Source: Pseudomonas fluorescens (GTDB lineage Bacteria > Pseudomonadota > Gammaproteobacteria > Pseudomonadales > Pseudomonadaceae). Taken from it: a DNA stretch of 64,000 bases. The notes beneath the pieces were generated by a model. That model searched no databases, was not told the origin of the DNA, and saw nothing but the letters and a program-made list of their open reading frames with translations. Positions within the stretch are counted from its first letter, which is position 1. Each line of letters opens with the position of its first letter. Of this stretch, positions 1-9,995 are shown piece by piece. The stretch lies in the NCBI RefSeq assembly GCF_002022275.1, contig NZ_MSDF01000016.1, forward strand, positions 374,301 through 438,300, given 5' to 3'. Position numbers and translations under genes: made by a program.

Positions 1-1056
1 GCCGCTCATGCGTTCGATGGCGCTGACGGTTTCCTGCACCAGGTCGCGGCCGTCACCGGCAGAAGTGGTGGCGTTGCGCGAGGCTTCGGAGGTGCTCACC
101 GCGTTGCGCGCGACTTCTTCGACCGCGCTGGTCATCTCGTTGACGGCGGTGGCGGCTTGTTCGATTTCGTTGTTTTGCTGGGTCAGGCCACGGGCGCTTT
201 CGTCGGTGACGGCGTTCAGCTCTTCGGCGGCGGAGGCCAACTGGGTGGCAGAGCCGGCGATGCGTTGCAGGGTGTCGCGCAGCTTGTCCTGCATTTTGGC
301 CATGGCGGCGAGCAAGCGGCCGGCTTCGTCGTTGCCTTCCACCTTGATCGGCCGCGTGAGGTTGCCTTCGGCGACTTCTTCGGCGGCTTCCAGTGCCTGG
401 GAAATCGGCACGGTGATGCTGCGGGTCAGCAGCCAGGCGAACAGCACGGTCAGTGCCGTGGCAACGATCAACAGGCCCACGACCAGGCTGAACGCTGAGT
501 CGTATTGATCCTTGGCGGCCTGGTTGGTGGCCAGCGCCATTTTGCCGTTGATTTCCACCAAGCGGTCCATGGTGGCGTTGATTTTGTCGGAGTTGGCCAA
601 CAGTTCGGTATTGAGCAAGGTGCGCAGTTCATCGAGCTGGTTGGCGCTGGACATCGTCATCATGCGCGCTTCGATCTGGTGGTACTGGCTCAGCAGTTGC
701 AGGTATTCGTTGTACGCAGCGCGCTCTTCAGGGCTATCGATCAGCTTCTCGTAAACCCCCTGGGCGGCGCGAATCTGCTGGTTGCGTGTTTCAAACGATT
801 GCAGGGTCTTTTGCTGAACCTCTGGCTCGCGGTTGGTCAGCAGGCGATAAGACAAGACGCGCAAGCGCAGGGTCAACTGGGTGAACTCATCCAGGGCGCG
901 AATGCTTGGCACGCTGCTCAGGGTGATGTCGTCGGTGGCCGCGCGAATTTTGCTCATCTGATTCAAGGCAAACACACCGAGAAACAGCATCAGTGCGCCA
1001 ATAAAAGCAAAACCGAGGAACGCCCGCGGAGCGATATTCATATTTCGTAGGGACAT
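1..1056 (-). CDS. methyl-accepting chemotaxis protein, 3' part beyond the window
   Basis: Membrane chemoreceptor that would pass a periplasmic ligand signal to CheW/CheA. Only the first 352 residues lie in the window and the frame is open to base 1. I read a first membrane helix at about residues 12-32, a mostly helical periplasmic part at 33-188 that fits the four-helix-bundle ligand domain, a second membrane helix at about 190-211, a HAMP segment at about 212-265 and the start of the cytoplasmic signalling coil. The conserved hairpin tip is not in view. The start is the ATG at 1056, with AGGA 8 bases upstream; a second in-frame Met lies five codons later. The ligand cannot be told from this sequence. 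It is transcribed away from the zapA-like pair. Confidence 0.93.
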   Translation of the reverse strand, partial: MSLRNMNIAPRAFLGFAFIGALMLFLGVFALNQMSKIRAATDDITLSSVPSIRALDEFTQLTLRLRVLSYRLLTNREPEVQQKTLQSFETRNQQIRAAQGVYEKLIDSPEERAAYNEYLQLLSQYHQIEARMMTMSSANQLDELRTLLNTELLANSDKINATMDRLVEINGKMALATNQAAKDQYDSAFSLVVGLLIVATALTVLFAWLLTRSITVPISQALEAAEEVAEGNLTRPIKVEGNDEAGRLLAAMAKMQDKLRDTLQRIAGSATQLASAAEELNAVTDESARGLTQQNNEIEQAATAVNEMTSAVEEVARNAVSTSEASRNATTSAGDGRDLVQETVSAIERMSG

Positions 1057-1333
1057 GCTGAGATCCTGAAAGGACCGCGATCCGTGCGGGCTTGAGACGA
1101 GAGTGTGTAAGGCCTATCGGCCATACGACTAAAGTCTTAAGTGGGTGCGCGCTTTTGTCGCATCTGACGAGGGGTTTGACGGATTCAGGAACCAGATGGG
1201 GTAAATGCAGTCACTAAGGCTCGAAAGTGCGGCCCGGCCCTTAAAAAACGGGCTGTACGCCAAGGATAACCCTGGCATCCGAGGTGAATTTTCTTTATCG
1301 TCACCGCCCTTTGAAAAAGCCCGAGAAATCAAA

Positions 1334-1564
1334 ATGTTAGAAGCATCCCTCAGCCAGCTTGAACAGCTTGTTACTGACCTCGTACAGCACAATCACGACC
1401 TGTTGGGCAGCAACGAAGCCCTCAAGGCAGAGCTTGCCCGCGCCAAGGACGAAAACGACAGCCTGCAATTGAACTTGATGGAACAGGAAGAAAAACACGG
1501 TGCCACCGCCGCGCGTATTCAAGCGTTGGTTGAGCGCGTGAACGCAGGGCCTGTCAGCGCATGA
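1334..1564 (+). CDS. small coiled-coil protein (ZapB/TIGR02449-like) paired with a ZapA-like gene
   Basis: A 76-residue acidic, helical protein with heptad-like spacing of Leu over nearly its whole length, so probably a coiled coil. In Pseudomonas a short coiled-coil protein (TIGR02449 type) precedes zapA, and the same arrangement is seen here, which suggests a partner of the next gene. The open frame extends upstream to 1205, but residues before the Met at 1334 look non-coding, so I start at 1334. Its stop overlaps the next start by ATGA, which implies translational coupling. The residues differ clearly from the canonical TIGR02449 protein as I remember it, so this may be a paralogue. A role in cell division is inferred from the pairing only. 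Confidence 0.7.
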   Translation: MLEASLSQLEQLVTDLVQHNHDLLGSNEALKAELARAKDENDSLQLNLMEQEEKHGATAARIQALVERVNAGPVSA

Positions 1565-1854
1565 ATGAAGGGATAAAGGTCGTTTCGATTCTCGGTGAGG
1601 ATTACTCGATCAAGGCGCCGCAAGGGGAGGATCAAACCCTGCTGCACGCCGTGACCATGCTCAAGGCTTCCCTGGCCACCACCAAGAAAAAGTACCCGAC
1701 CCTGATCGGTGACAAATTATTGGTACTGGCCGCGCTGAACCTGTGCGCCGAGCAGATCGAAATGAAAAAGCACCACCAGCAGGAACTCGACCGTTACCAA
1801 GAGCAAGTCAGCGCCACGGTCGATGTGATTTCCAAGGCGATCGGAACGCCTTAG
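1561..1854 (+). CDS. ZapA-family cell division protein, divergent copy
   Basis: ZapA proteins bind and bundle FtsZ filaments at the division ring. This 97-residue protein has the family layout: an N-terminal beta/alpha head with ILGEDYSI at about residues 10-17, then DKLLVLAALNL at about residues 51-61, then a C-terminal coiled coil. It overlaps the preceding coiled-coil gene by four bases. In Pseudomonas the standard zapA is, as I recall, followed by 6S RNA and a 5-formyl-THF cyclo-ligase gene. Here it is followed after 3 bases by a convergent acyl-CoA dehydrogenase and no 6S RNA is seen, so this is probably a second, specialised copy rather than the housekeeping gene. Confidence 0.8.
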   Translation: MNEGIKVVSILGEDYSIKAPQGEDQTLLHAVTMLKASLATTKKKYPTLIGDKLLVLAALNLCAEQIEMKKHHQQELDRYQEQVSATVDVISKAIGTP

Positions 1855-1857
1855 CGG

Positions 1858-3660
1858 TCAGAACCACTCATCCTGCATGCCGAGGCACGTGTCATCGCGT
1901 GCTTCAAGAATCGCCAGTTCATGATGGCAGCCCGGTACTTCCCAGGTCAGGAAGTAGCGGGCGGCCTGGAGCTTGCCTTTATAGAAGGCCACATCGGCCG
2001 CATTTCCCTTGGTCAGTCCCTCTTCGGCGCGAATCGCTTGCTCCAGCCAGCGCCAGCCAATCACCGTATGCCCGAACACTTTCAAGTACAGCGCCGAATT
2101 CGCCAGGCTGCTGTTGACCTTGCCGTGGGCGAGATCCGTCAGCAGGCCGATCGTCACGCTTTGCACGCGGTTCACCAGGTGTTCCAGTGGCTCTCTTAAT
2201 GCGGTCAGGCTTGGATATTCCTGAGCCCGCGCGCCGGTTTCGGCGATCAGACGAATCAGCTGTTTCAGCCCGGCGCCGCCGTTTTGCGCGAGCTTGCGCC
2301 CCAGCAAATCCAGCGACTGAATACCGTGGGTGCCTTCATGGATCGGGTTCAGACGGTTGTCGCGGTAATACTGCTCCACCGGGTATTCACGGGTGTAGCC
2401 GTGGCCGCCGAGAATCTGGATCGCCAGTTCGTTGGCCTTGAGGCAGAACTCCGACGGCCAGGATTTGACGATGGGCGTGAGCAAGTCGAGCAGCTCGTGG
2501 GCCTGCTTACGCCCGGCTTCGGTTTCCAGGGTGGTGGTGTCGTCGAACAAGCGCGCGGCGTACAGGCCGAGGTCGAAGGAGCCTTCGACGTAGGCCTTCT
2601 GGGTCAGCAACATGCGCTTGATATCGGCGTGCTGAATGATCGAAACCGGCGCGGTGCTTGGGTCTTTGCTGTCGGGCAAGCGACCTTGCGGGCGTTCGCG
2701 GGCGTACTCCAGCGAATACAGGTAGCCGGCGTAACCGAGCATGACCGCGCCCATGCCGACGCCGATGCGCGCCTCGTTCATCATCTGGAACATGCAGCTC
2801 AAGCCCTGGTGCGGCTTGCCCACCAGATAGCCGACGCAGTGACCGTTATCGCCGAAATTCAGCGCCGTGGACGTAGTGCCACGCCAGCCCATCTTGTGAA
2901 ACAGGCCCGCCAGCAGCACATCGTTGCGCTCGCCGAGGCTGCCGTCATCGTTAACCAGGAACTTGGGCACGATAAACAGCGAAATGCCCTTCACCCCGGG
3001 CGGTGCGTCCGGCAGTTTGGCCAGGACCATGTGCACGATGTTTTCCGACAGCGAGTGGTCGCCGCCGGAAATGAAGATTTTGTTGCCCTTGAGGCGATAA
3101 GAACCGTCAGCCGCCGGTTCTGCGCGTGTACGAATATCCGACAAAGACGAGCCGGCATGCGGTTCTGTCAGGGCCATGGTGCCGAAGAAACGGCCGTCGA
3201 TCATCGGTTGCAGGAAGCGTTGTTTTTGCTCCTCGGTGCCGAAGCTTTCAATCAGGTTGGCGGCGCCCATGGTCAGGAACGGGTAGGACGTGGAGGCGGC
3301 GTTGGCGGACTGAAAGTGTGCGAAGCAGGCTTGGGACAGTAAGGTCGGCAATTGCATGCCACCGGCTTCGAAGCTGCGTGCGGCATTGAGGAAGCCGGCT
3401 TCGAGGAACGCGTCCACGGCCGGTTTGACTTCCGGGATCAGGATCGCCTTGCCGTCCTCATAGCGCGGTTCGTTTTCGTCGTTTTTGCGGTTGTGCGGCG
3501 CGAAGTATTTCTCGGCAATGCTGCGCGCGGTACTGATGGCAGCATCGAAGGTTTCGCGGTTGTGTTCGGCAAACCGCTCGCGCTGAGTCAGGCCTTCGGC
3601 ATCGAGGACTTCGTAAAGCTCGAAAGCCAGATTGCGGGAACTGAGCAGCGTCTCGGACAT
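1858..3660 (-). CDS. acyl-CoA dehydrogenase, 600-residue FadE/DmdC-like type
   Basis: FAD enzyme that would introduce a trans-2,3 double bond into an acyl-CoA. Visible features are the N-terminal helical domain, the FAD and substrate segment MALTEPHAGSS at about residues 162-172, the middle beta domain, and the C-terminal helical domain with the catalytic Glu candidate E442 in HEGTHGIQ. The length of 600 residues and the extra C-terminal domain ending in DEWF fit the long acyl-CoA dehydrogenases related to DmdC (3-methylmercaptopropionyl-CoA dehydrogenase) rather than the 380-residue short form. The substrate is not predictable. It stands alone, convergent with the zapA-like gene, and a REP doublet lies upstream of its start. 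Confidence 0.9.
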   Translation of the reverse strand: MSETLLSSRNLAFELYEVLDAEGLTQRERFAEHNRETFDAAISTARSIAEKYFAPHNRKNDENEPRYEDGKAILIPEVKPAVDAFLEAGFLNAARSFEAGGMQLPTLLSQACFAHFQSANAASTSYPFLTMGAANLIESFGTEEQKQRFLQPMIDGRFFGTMALTEPHAGSSLSDIRTRAEPAADGSYRLKGNKIFISGGDHSLSENIVHMVLAKLPDAPPGVKGISLFIVPKFLVNDDGSLGERNDVLLAGLFHKMGWRGTTSTALNFGDNGHCVGYLVGKPHQGLSCMFQMMNEARIGVGMGAVMLGYAGYLYSLEYARERPQGRLPDSKDPSTAPVSIIQHADIKRMLLTQKAYVEGSFDLGLYAARLFDDTTTLETEAGRKQAHELLDLLTPIVKSWPSEFCLKANELAIQILGGHGYTREYPVEQYYRDNRLNPIHEGTHGIQSLDLLGRKLAQNGGAGLKQLIRLIAETGARAQEYPSLTALREPLEHLVNRVQSVTIGLLTDLAHGKVNSSLANSALYLKVFGHTVIGWRWLEQAIRAEEGLTKGNAADVAFYKGKLQAARYFLTWEVPGCHHELAILEARDDTCLGMQDEWF

Positions 3661-3779
3661 GGCGGCTTACCTGTTTGGGGATAGGCCTGAGTCTAAGTGC
3701 GCGAATAGAGGCTGGATAGCAAGATTGATTTGCGTGATGGAGGGGCAAAACGCGGGGAGGATGTTGCGAATGCAGTCAA

Positions 3780-3868
3780 TGTGGGAGCTGGCTTGCCTGC
3801 GATAGCGGTGGGTCAGCCATAAAGGTGTCGGCTGGCATTGCCCTATCGCAGGCAAGCCAGCTCCCACA
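3780..3868. repeat. REP doublet (REPIN), TGTGGGAGCTGG family
   Basis: Perfect 26-base inverted arms (3780-3805 and 3843-3868) enclose a 37-base spacer. The arms begin TGTGGGAGCTGGCTTGCCTG and recur at four other places in the window. This is the typical Pseudomonas fluorescens REP doublet, mobilised elsewhere by RAYT transposases; no RAYT gene is in the window. Confidence 0.93.
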
Positions 3869-3893
3869 TTTTTTACCGCGTTGTGTCAGTTAG

Positions 3894-6800
3894 TTACCCG
3901 ATGGTCATCAGGCTTGCGTTACCACCCGCCGCAGCCGTGTTAACACTCAACGCCCGCTCAATCACCAACCGCTCCAGCGCAATCGCTGTCTCGCCTTGCG
4001 ACAAACCATGCACCCCAACAATCGCACCGCCACGCTGCGCCACTTGCTGGCACACCGCACGCAACTGGTCGGAATCGCCGTGATGCAGGACGGCATCGAA
4101 CACCACCTCGTCCTTGGTCCAGTCAGCCACACGCTTGATCTTCGCCTGAACTTCCTTCGGCAGGCGTGGGAACAAGACCTTGGTCAGGTCGGTTTCCGGC
4201 CATACCGCCGAGCCGCCTACGGCCAAGACCGCCGCCAACTGAGTCAGCAGATCGCCTTCGACTTCCGCGAGAGACAGTACATGCTCGCGCGGCAGGATGG
4301 CGTAGCTGTTGCGCTCGCCGGTCGGGCCGGCCAGCACGCGGGTGATACCGCTTTGCGATTGCGCTGCAAACTGGCCGCACAGGGCACTCAGGTCGCTGAA
4401 CTTATTGCTGTCAGCCCAGGTTTTCAGGGCGGTCAGCGGTTGGCTCATGGCATCGCGCAGGCGCACATCCGGCGCAGCCAGCTTGTCGCCACGTACGAAG
4501 GATTGTTCGATTGCATCCGTAGGACGCGTCGACAGCAGACGGTACAGGTACAACGGACCACCGGCTTTCGGGCCCGTCCCCGACAGGCCTTCGCCGCCAA
4601 ACGGCTGCACGCCGACCACGGCTCCCACAATGTTGCGGTTTACGTAGACGTTACCGGCGTTGACGTTGTCGATCACCTTGGCGATGGTCTCATCGATACG
4701 CGTATGCACGCCCAGGGTCAGGCCGTAGCCCGACGCATTGATCTGGCCGATCAACTGGTCGATCTCTTTGCGCTTGTAGCGCACCACGTGCAGCACCGGG
4801 CCGAAGATCTCGCGTTGCAGTTCGTCGAAGCTTTCCAGTTCGATCAGGGTCGGCATCACGAAGGTGCCGCGTTTGATCTCTTCGCCGTCGGCAATCGCCA
4901 CCTGATAAACATTGCGGCCTTTGTCGCGCATGGCCTGGATGTGTTTCTCAATGCCGGCTTTGGCTTCGGCGTCGATCACCGGGCCGATGTCGACCGACAG
5001 GCGCTCTGGGTTGCCCAGACGGCATTCCGCCATGGCGCCCTTGAGCATTTCGATGACGCGATCTGCCGAATCTTCCTGCAGGCACAGTACGCGCAGGGCC
5101 GAGCAACGTTGACCGGCGCTGTCGAAGGCCGACGACACCACGTCGATGACCACTTGTTCGGTCAGTGCCGACGAGTCGACGATCATGGCGTTCTGGCCAC
5201 CGGTTTCGGCGATCAGCGGAATTGGACGACCCTGGGCATCCAGGCGGCCGGCGACGTTGCGTTGCAGCAAGCGCGCGACTTCGGTGGAGCCGGTGAACAT
5301 CACGCCTTTGACACGATCATCGCCGACCAAACGTGCGCCGACGCTTTCGCCCTGGCCCGGCAGCAATTGCAGAACGCCTTCCGGAATACCGGCTTCCAGC
5401 AGAATGCGCACGGCTTGAGCGGCCACCAGCGGCGTCTGTTCGGCAGGCTTGGCCAGTACCGGGTTACCGGCGGCCAGCGCTGCGGCGACTTGGCCACTGA
5501 AAATCGCCAGCGGGAAGTTCCACGGGCTGATGCACACCACCGGGCCCAGTGGGCGGTGGGCGTCGTTGGTGAAATCGTTGCGCGCCTGGACTGCGTAGTA
5601 GCGCAGGAAATCCACGGCTTCACGCACTTCGGCGATGGCGTTGGCGAAGGTCTTGCCGGCTTCGCGGGCCAGCAGGCCCATCAGTGGCTGGATTTCGCTT
5701 TCCATCAAGTCGGCGGCGCGTTCCAGAATCGCGGCGCGCTCGGCGGGCGGGGTGGCCTGCCAGATCGGGCCAGCATTAATGGCGCACTGAATCGCATTGT
5801 CGACGTCTTCGACGGTCGCTTCCTGAACATGGCCGACCACGTCACGCAGGTCGGACGGGTTCAGTACCGGGGCAGCCGCTTCATTGCTGGAGGCGCAACC
5901 GAGCATCGGTGCGGCTTTCCAGTGGTTGTGCGCGGTCGCCAGCAGGGCGCAGGACAGTGACGCCAGACGGTGTTCGTTGGCCAGGTCGATACCGGCCGAG
6001 TTGGCGCGGTCGCTGCCGTAGAGGTCACGCGGCAGAGGAATACGCGGGTGCGGCAGGCCGAAACCGCCTTCCAGCGTCGCCATCTGCTCAATGCTGGCCA
6101 CTGGATCGGCCACCAATTCCTGAATCGAAATGGACTGGTCGGCAATCCGGTTGACGAACGAGGTGTTGGCGCCGTTTTCCAGCAAGCGACGCACCAGGTA
6201 AGCCAGCAGCGTTTCGTGAGTGCCGACCGGCGCGTACACGCGGCACGGACGGTTCAGCTTGCCTTCGGAAACCTTGCCTACAACCTGCTCGTACAGCGGT
6301 TCACCCATGCCGTGCAGGCACTGGAATTCGTACTGGCCGGGGTAATAGTTCTGACCGGCGATATGGTAGATGGCCGACAAGGTGTGGGCGTTGTGCGTAG
6401 CGAACTGCGGGTAGATGACTTCCGGCACCGACAGCAGTTTGCGTGCACAGGCGATGTAGGAAACGTCGGTGTACACCTTGCGCGTGTACACCGGGTAGCC
6501 TTCCAGGCCTTCAACCTGGGCGCGCTTGATTTCGCTGTCCCAGTACGCGCCTTTTACCAGGCGGATCATCAGGCGGTGACGGCTGCGGCGGGCCAGATCG
6601 ATTACGTAGTCGATCACATACGGGCAACGCTTCTGGTAAGCCTGAATCACGAAACCGATGCCGTTCCAGCCGGTCAGCTGCGGCTCGAAGCACAGGCGCT
6701 CCAGCAGGTCGAGCGACAGCTCCAGGCGGTCGGCTTCTTCGGCGTCGATGTTCAAGCCGATGTCGTAGTGCTTGGCCAGCAGGGTCAGGGACAGCAGGCG

Positions 6801-7847
6801 CGGGTACAACTCATCCATCACGCGCTCGTACTGCGCACGGCTGTAACGCGGGTGCAGTGCCGAAAGCTTGATGGAAATGCCCGGACCTTCATAAATCCCA
6901 CGGCCGTGGGAGGCTTTGCCGATGGAGTGAATGGCTTGTTCGTACGAGGCCAGGTACTTCTGGGCGTCGTGTTCGGTGAGTGCGGCTTCACCGAGCATGT
7001 CGTAGGAATAACGGAAGCCCTTCGCTTCGAACTTGCTCGCATTGGCGAGGGCTTCGGCGATGGTTTCGCCGGTGACGAACTGCTCGCCCATCAGGCGCAT
7101 GGCCATGTCGACGCCCTTGCGGATCATCGGCTCGCCGCTCTTGCCGATGATGCGGCTCAGGGACGACGTCAGGCCGGCTTCGTTATGGGTGGCGACCAGT
7201 TTGCCGGTCAGCAGCAGGCCCCAGGTGGCGGCGTTGACGAACAGCGACGGGCTGTTGCCCAAGTGCGGCTGCCAGTTGCCGGTGCTGATCTTGTCGCGGA
7301 TCAGCGCGTCACGGGTGCCTTTGTCCGGGATGCGCAGCAGCGCTTCGGCGAGGCACATCAGCGCTACGCCTTCCTGGGATGACAGCGAAAATTCCTGCAG
7401 CAGGCCCTGGACGATGCCTGCACGGCCGCCAGCGCTTTTCTGATTACGCAGTTTTTCGGCGATCGAAGAGGCGAGCTTGTTGGTCGCTTCGGCCATTGCG
7501 GCAGGCAAGCGAGCCTGCTCGATCAGCATCGGCACCACTTCCGGCTCCGGGCGACGGTAAGCGGCGGTGATCGAGGCGCGCAGTACGGATTGCGGCAGGA
7601 TGCTCTCGGCGAACTCCAGGAAGCACTGGTGGGCGTGGTCGTTCTGCACCTCGCCTGCGTCTTCAGCGTCCTTGGTGCTCAAGCCATTGAGCTCGGTCAG
7701 GGTTGCACCCCCCTCCAGTTTCTCCAGGTAATTGAAAATCGCCTGCTTGATCAGCCAATGCGGCGTGCGATCAATGGAGGACGCGGCGGCTTTGAGGCGC
7801 TCGCGGGTCGGGTCGTCAAGTTTGACCCCAAGGGTGGTGGTTGCCAT
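3894..7847 (-). CDS. putA: trifunctional PutA: proline dehydrogenase, P5C dehydrogenase and put repressor
   Basis: Oxidises proline to glutamate at the inner membrane and, when off the membrane, represses put transcription. The 1317 residues match the usual Pseudomonas length. In order there is an N-terminal ribbon-helix-helix DNA-binding domain (about 1-45), the FAD proline dehydrogenase barrel (about 195-560, with [10 protein letters not shown]), the NAD-dependent P5C dehydrogenase (about 640-1130, catalytic Cys915 in GQRCSALR) and a C-terminal lid-like domain. The frame runs 12 codons further upstream, but the Met at 7847 has GAGGAT at a good distance and gives the standard start [12 protein letters not shown]. 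It is divergent from putP across 459 bases that carry several GTTGCA boxes, so the protein probably regulates both genes. Confidence 0.98.
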   Translation of the reverse strand: MATTTLGVKLDDPTRERLKAAASSIDRTPHWLIKQAIFNYLEKLEGGATLTELNGLSTKDAEDAGEVQNDHAHQCFLEFAESILPQSVLRASITAAYRRPEPEVVPMLIEQARLPAAMAEATNKLASSIAEKLRNQKSAGGRAGIVQGLLQEFSLSSQEGVALMCLAEALLRIPDKGTRDALIRDKISTGNWQPHLGNSPSLFVNAATWGLLLTGKLVATHNEAGLTSSLSRIIGKSGEPMIRKGVDMAMRLMGEQFVTGETIAEALANASKFEAKGFRYSYDMLGEAALTEHDAQKYLASYEQAIHSIGKASHGRGIYEGPGISIKLSALHPRYSRAQYERVMDELYPRLLSLTLLAKHYDIGLNIDAEEADRLELSLDLLERLCFEPQLTGWNGIGFVIQAYQKRCPYVIDYVIDLARRSRHRLMIRLVKGAYWDSEIKRAQVEGLEGYPVYTRKVYTDVSYIACARKLLSVPEVIYPQFATHNAHTLSAIYHIAGQNYYPGQYEFQCLHGMGEPLYEQVVGKVSEGKLNRPCRVYAPVGTHETLLAYLVRRLLENGANTSFVNRIADQSISIQELVADPVASIEQMATLEGGFGLPHPRIPLPRDLYGSDRANSAGIDLANEHRLASLSCALLATAHNHWKAAPMLGCASSNEAAAPVLNPSDLRDVVGHVQEATVEDVDNAIQCAINAGPIWQATPPAERAAILERAADLMESEIQPLMGLLAREAGKTFANAIAEVREAVDFLRYYAVQARNDFTNDAHRPLGPVVCISPWNFPLAIFSGQVAAALAAGNPVLAKPAEQTPLVAAQAVRILLEAGIPEGVLQLLPGQGESVGARLVGDDRVKGVMFTGSTEVARLLQRNVAGRLDAQGRPIPLIAETGGQNAMIVDSSALTEQVVIDVVSSAFDSAGQRCSALRVLCLQEDSADRVIEMLKGAMAECRLGNPERLSVDIGPVIDAEAKAGIEKHIQAMRDKGRNVYQVAIADGEEIKRGTFVMPTLIELESFDELQREIFGPVLHVVRYKRKEIDQLIGQINASGYGLTLGVHTRIDETIAKVIDNVNAGNVYVNRNIVGAVVGVQPFGGEGLSGTGPKAGGPLYLYRLLSTRPTDAIEQSFVRGDKLAAPDVRLRDAMSQPLTALKTWADSNKFSDLSALCGQFAAQSQSGITRVLAGPTGERNSYAILPREHVLSLAEVEGDLLTQLAAVLAVGGSAVWPETDLTKVLFPRLPKEVQAKIKRVADWTKDEVVFDAVLHHGDSDQLRAVCQQVAQRGGAIVGVHGLSQGETAIALERLVIERALSVNTAAAGGNASLMTIG

Positions 7848-8306
7848 CTTTTTATCCTCATGGGTGCCACTACCGAGTGGCATCTGCTGGCGGCAAGATT
7901 AGCTTTGCGCATGAAGAGGTGCAACCGGGTGCAACCTTTTTATCCATGATAATTTTTGATGGTGATCACGCGGAATGATCAGGGCAACCAAATCGGTCTC
8001 ACAACGGTGCAATTAGTTCTGAATTTCGCTGGGCTTGCTCCGAAAAGGAGCAAAAACGGCGCATTTTCCGAAATTCGCCTCTGGGTGCAACTTATTCTCA
8101 AGAAACTGGTTGCACCTTATTTGCTTTGTTGAATAGCATTCGCGCCAAAGGTGCAACCACCTTAGCGGTTCGGTTCATCGGCTGGCGGCTTTCCTGGGGA
8201 AACGTCAGTCATAAATGCGCGGCACGCAGGTTCGTCTTCCACGTAGCAGTGGGTGGCCGTCTGACAGACCGTCGCTACATAAAAACAAAGCCAGGGCGTC
8301 ACTCTT
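7848..8306. promoter_or_regulatory. putA-putP control region with clustered GTTGCA operator boxes
   Basis: The 459-base divergent intergenic region. The hexamer GTTGCA, reported as the core of the PutA operator in E. coli, occurs five times: on the minus strand at 7920-7925, 7930-7935, 8086-8091 and 8152-8157, and on the plus strand at 8109-8114. A one-mismatch copy is at 8008-8013. The 7920 and 7930 boxes are 10 bases apart, that is on one face of the helix. The region is AT-richer than the flanking genes. I could not assign -35/-10 boxes with confidence. Binding by PutA is inferred. Confidence 0.7.
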
Positions 8307-9791
8307 ATGAGCGTTAGTAATCCAACCCTGATCACGTTTGTGATCTACATCGCAGCAATGGTGCTGATCGGCTTCATGGCCTATCGCTCCACCAACAACC
8401 TTTCCGATTACATCCTTGGCGGTCGCAGCCTCGGCAGCGTGGTGACAGCTTTGTCCGCCGGCGCATCCGACATGAGCGGCTGGTTGCTGATGGGCCTGCC
8501 CGGCGCGATCTACATGTCGGGCCTGTCGGAAAGCTGGATCGCCATCGGCCTGATCGTCGGTGCTTACCTGAACTGGTTGTTCGTGGCCGGTCGCCTGCGC
8601 GTGCAGACCGAGCACAACGGCGATGCCCTGACCCTGCCGGATTACTTCTCCAGCCGTTTCGAAGATAAAAGCGGCCTGCTGCGGATCATCTCTGCGGTGG
8701 TGATCCTGGTGTTCTTCACCATTTATTGCGCTTCCGGCATCGTTGCCGGCGCCCGTCTGTTTGAAAGCACCTTCGGCATGTCCTACGAGACCGCGCTGTG
8801 GGCCGGTGCTGCAGCGACGATTGCCTACACCTTCGTCGGTGGTTTCCTGGCAGTTAGCTGGACAGATACCGTACAAGCCACGCTGATGATTTTCGCGCTG
8901 ATCCTCACGCCGATCATCGTGCTGCTGGCTACTGGCGGCATCGACACTACCTTCCTGGCGATCGAAGCCAAGAACCCCGACAACTTCAACATGCTGAAAA
9001 ACACCTCCTTCATCGGCATCATCTCGCTGATGGGCTGGGGCCTGGGTTACTTCGGCCAGCCACATATCCTCGCGCGTTTCATGGCGGCGGATTCGGTGAA
9101 GTCGATTGCCAAGGCGCGCCGCATCTCCATGACCTGGATGATCCTGTGCCTGGGCGGCACCGTGGCCGTGGGCTTCTTCGGTATTGCCTACTTCTCGGCG
9201 CACCCGGAAGTGGCAGGCCCGGTCACCGAGAACCACGAGCGTGTGTTCATTGAACTGGCCAAGCTGCTGTTCAATCCATGGATCGCCGGTGTACTGCTGT
9301 CGGCTATTCTCGCGGCGGTGATGAGCACCCTGAGCTGCCAGTTGCTGGTGTGCTCCAGCGCCCTGACCGAAGACTTCTACAAAACCTTCCTGCGTAAAAA
9401 CGCCTCCCAGGTTGAACTGGTGTGGGTCGGTCGCCTGATGGTGCTGCTGGTGGCGCTGATCGCCATCGCCATGGCGGCCAACCCGGAAAACCGCGTGCTC
9501 GGCCTGGTGAGCTACGCCTGGGCCGGTTTCGGCGCTGCGTTCGGCCCTGTGGTGCTGATCTCGGTGATCTGGAAAGGCATGACCCGCAACGGCGCACTGG
9601 CCGGCATCCTGGTCGGCGCGATCACCGTGATCGTGTGGAAGCACTTCTCGCTGCTGGGTTTGTACGAAATCATCCCGGGTTTCATCTTCGCCAGCCTGGC
9701 GATCTACGTCGTCAGCAAGCTGGGCGCACCGACTGCCGGTATGGTCGAGCGTTTTGATGCGGCGGAAGCAGACTACAACCTCAACAAGTAA
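8307..9791 (+). CDS. putP: sodium/proline symporter PutP
   Basis: Inner-membrane Na+-coupled proline importer of the SSS family. The 494 residues fit the family and show about 13 hydrophobic helices with the expected motifs: LGGRSLGSVVTALSAGASDMSGW near residues 33-55, which covers the sodium and proline binding loop, and the conserved SWTDTVQA in the middle. It supplies substrate to the divergent putA. The ATG at 8307 has only a weak AGGG about 11 bases upstream. A strong hairpin terminator follows the stop. Nothing in the sequence suggests damage. Confidence 0.97.
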   Translation: MSVSNPTLITFVIYIAAMVLIGFMAYRSTNNLSDYILGGRSLGSVVTALSAGASDMSGWLLMGLPGAIYMSGLSESWIAIGLIVGAYLNWLFVAGRLRVQTEHNGDALTLPDYFSSRFEDKSGLLRIISAVVILVFFTIYCASGIVAGARLFESTFGMSYETALWAGAAATIAYTFVGGFLAVSWTDTVQATLMIFALILTPIIVLLATGGIDTTFLAIEAKNPDNFNMLKNTSFIGIISLMGWGLGYFGQPHILARFMAADSVKSIAKARRISMTWMILCLGGTVAVGFFGIAYFSAHPEVAGPVTENHERVFIELAKLLFNPWIAGVLLSAILAAVMSTLSCQLLVCSSALTEDFYKTFLRKNASQVELVWVGRLMVLLVALIAIAMAANPENRVLGLVSYAWAGFGAAFGPVVLISVIWKGMTRNGALAGILVGAITVIVWKHFSLLGLYEIIPGFIFASLAIYVVSKLGAPTAGMVERFDAAEADYNLNK

Positions 9792-9822
9792 TGTCTTCGG
9801 GTGCTGAGCGCCCGTCGAGTTG

Positions 9823-9861
9823 AAAAAAGGCCCGCGTCCTACGGATGGCGGGCCTTTTTTT
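9823..9861 (+). terminator. intrinsic terminator of putP
   Basis: A GC arm GGCCCGC (9829-9835) pairs with GCGGGCC (9848-9854) around a 12-base loop and is followed by seven T. The upstream A-run would make it work weakly in the other direction too. Confidence 0.9.
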
Positions 9862-9995
9862 ACGTGCGATTTACGTCGGTCCGAAGAAAGTTCAGACGCT
9901 GATTTGTAGGGAATTACTGATTTGTAGTGGGCGTGCTCAGGAGGGTGGAAGAGTGGTGCAGAATCGGCCGCCTACCCCTCGCAGAGAAACACCGG

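Noticed and set aside
1205..1333. Longer start for the coiled-coil gene at 1205
   Set aside because: The extra 43 residues contain no coiled-coil pattern and look like leader sequence; the Met at 1334 begins the helical protein.
3996..5960. Plus-strand open frame of 654 codons opposite putA
   Set aside because: Antisense shadow of putA; no motif, and the third-position bias belongs to putA. The same applies to the long frames opposite dipA (14574-17240) and aceE (19378-22086).
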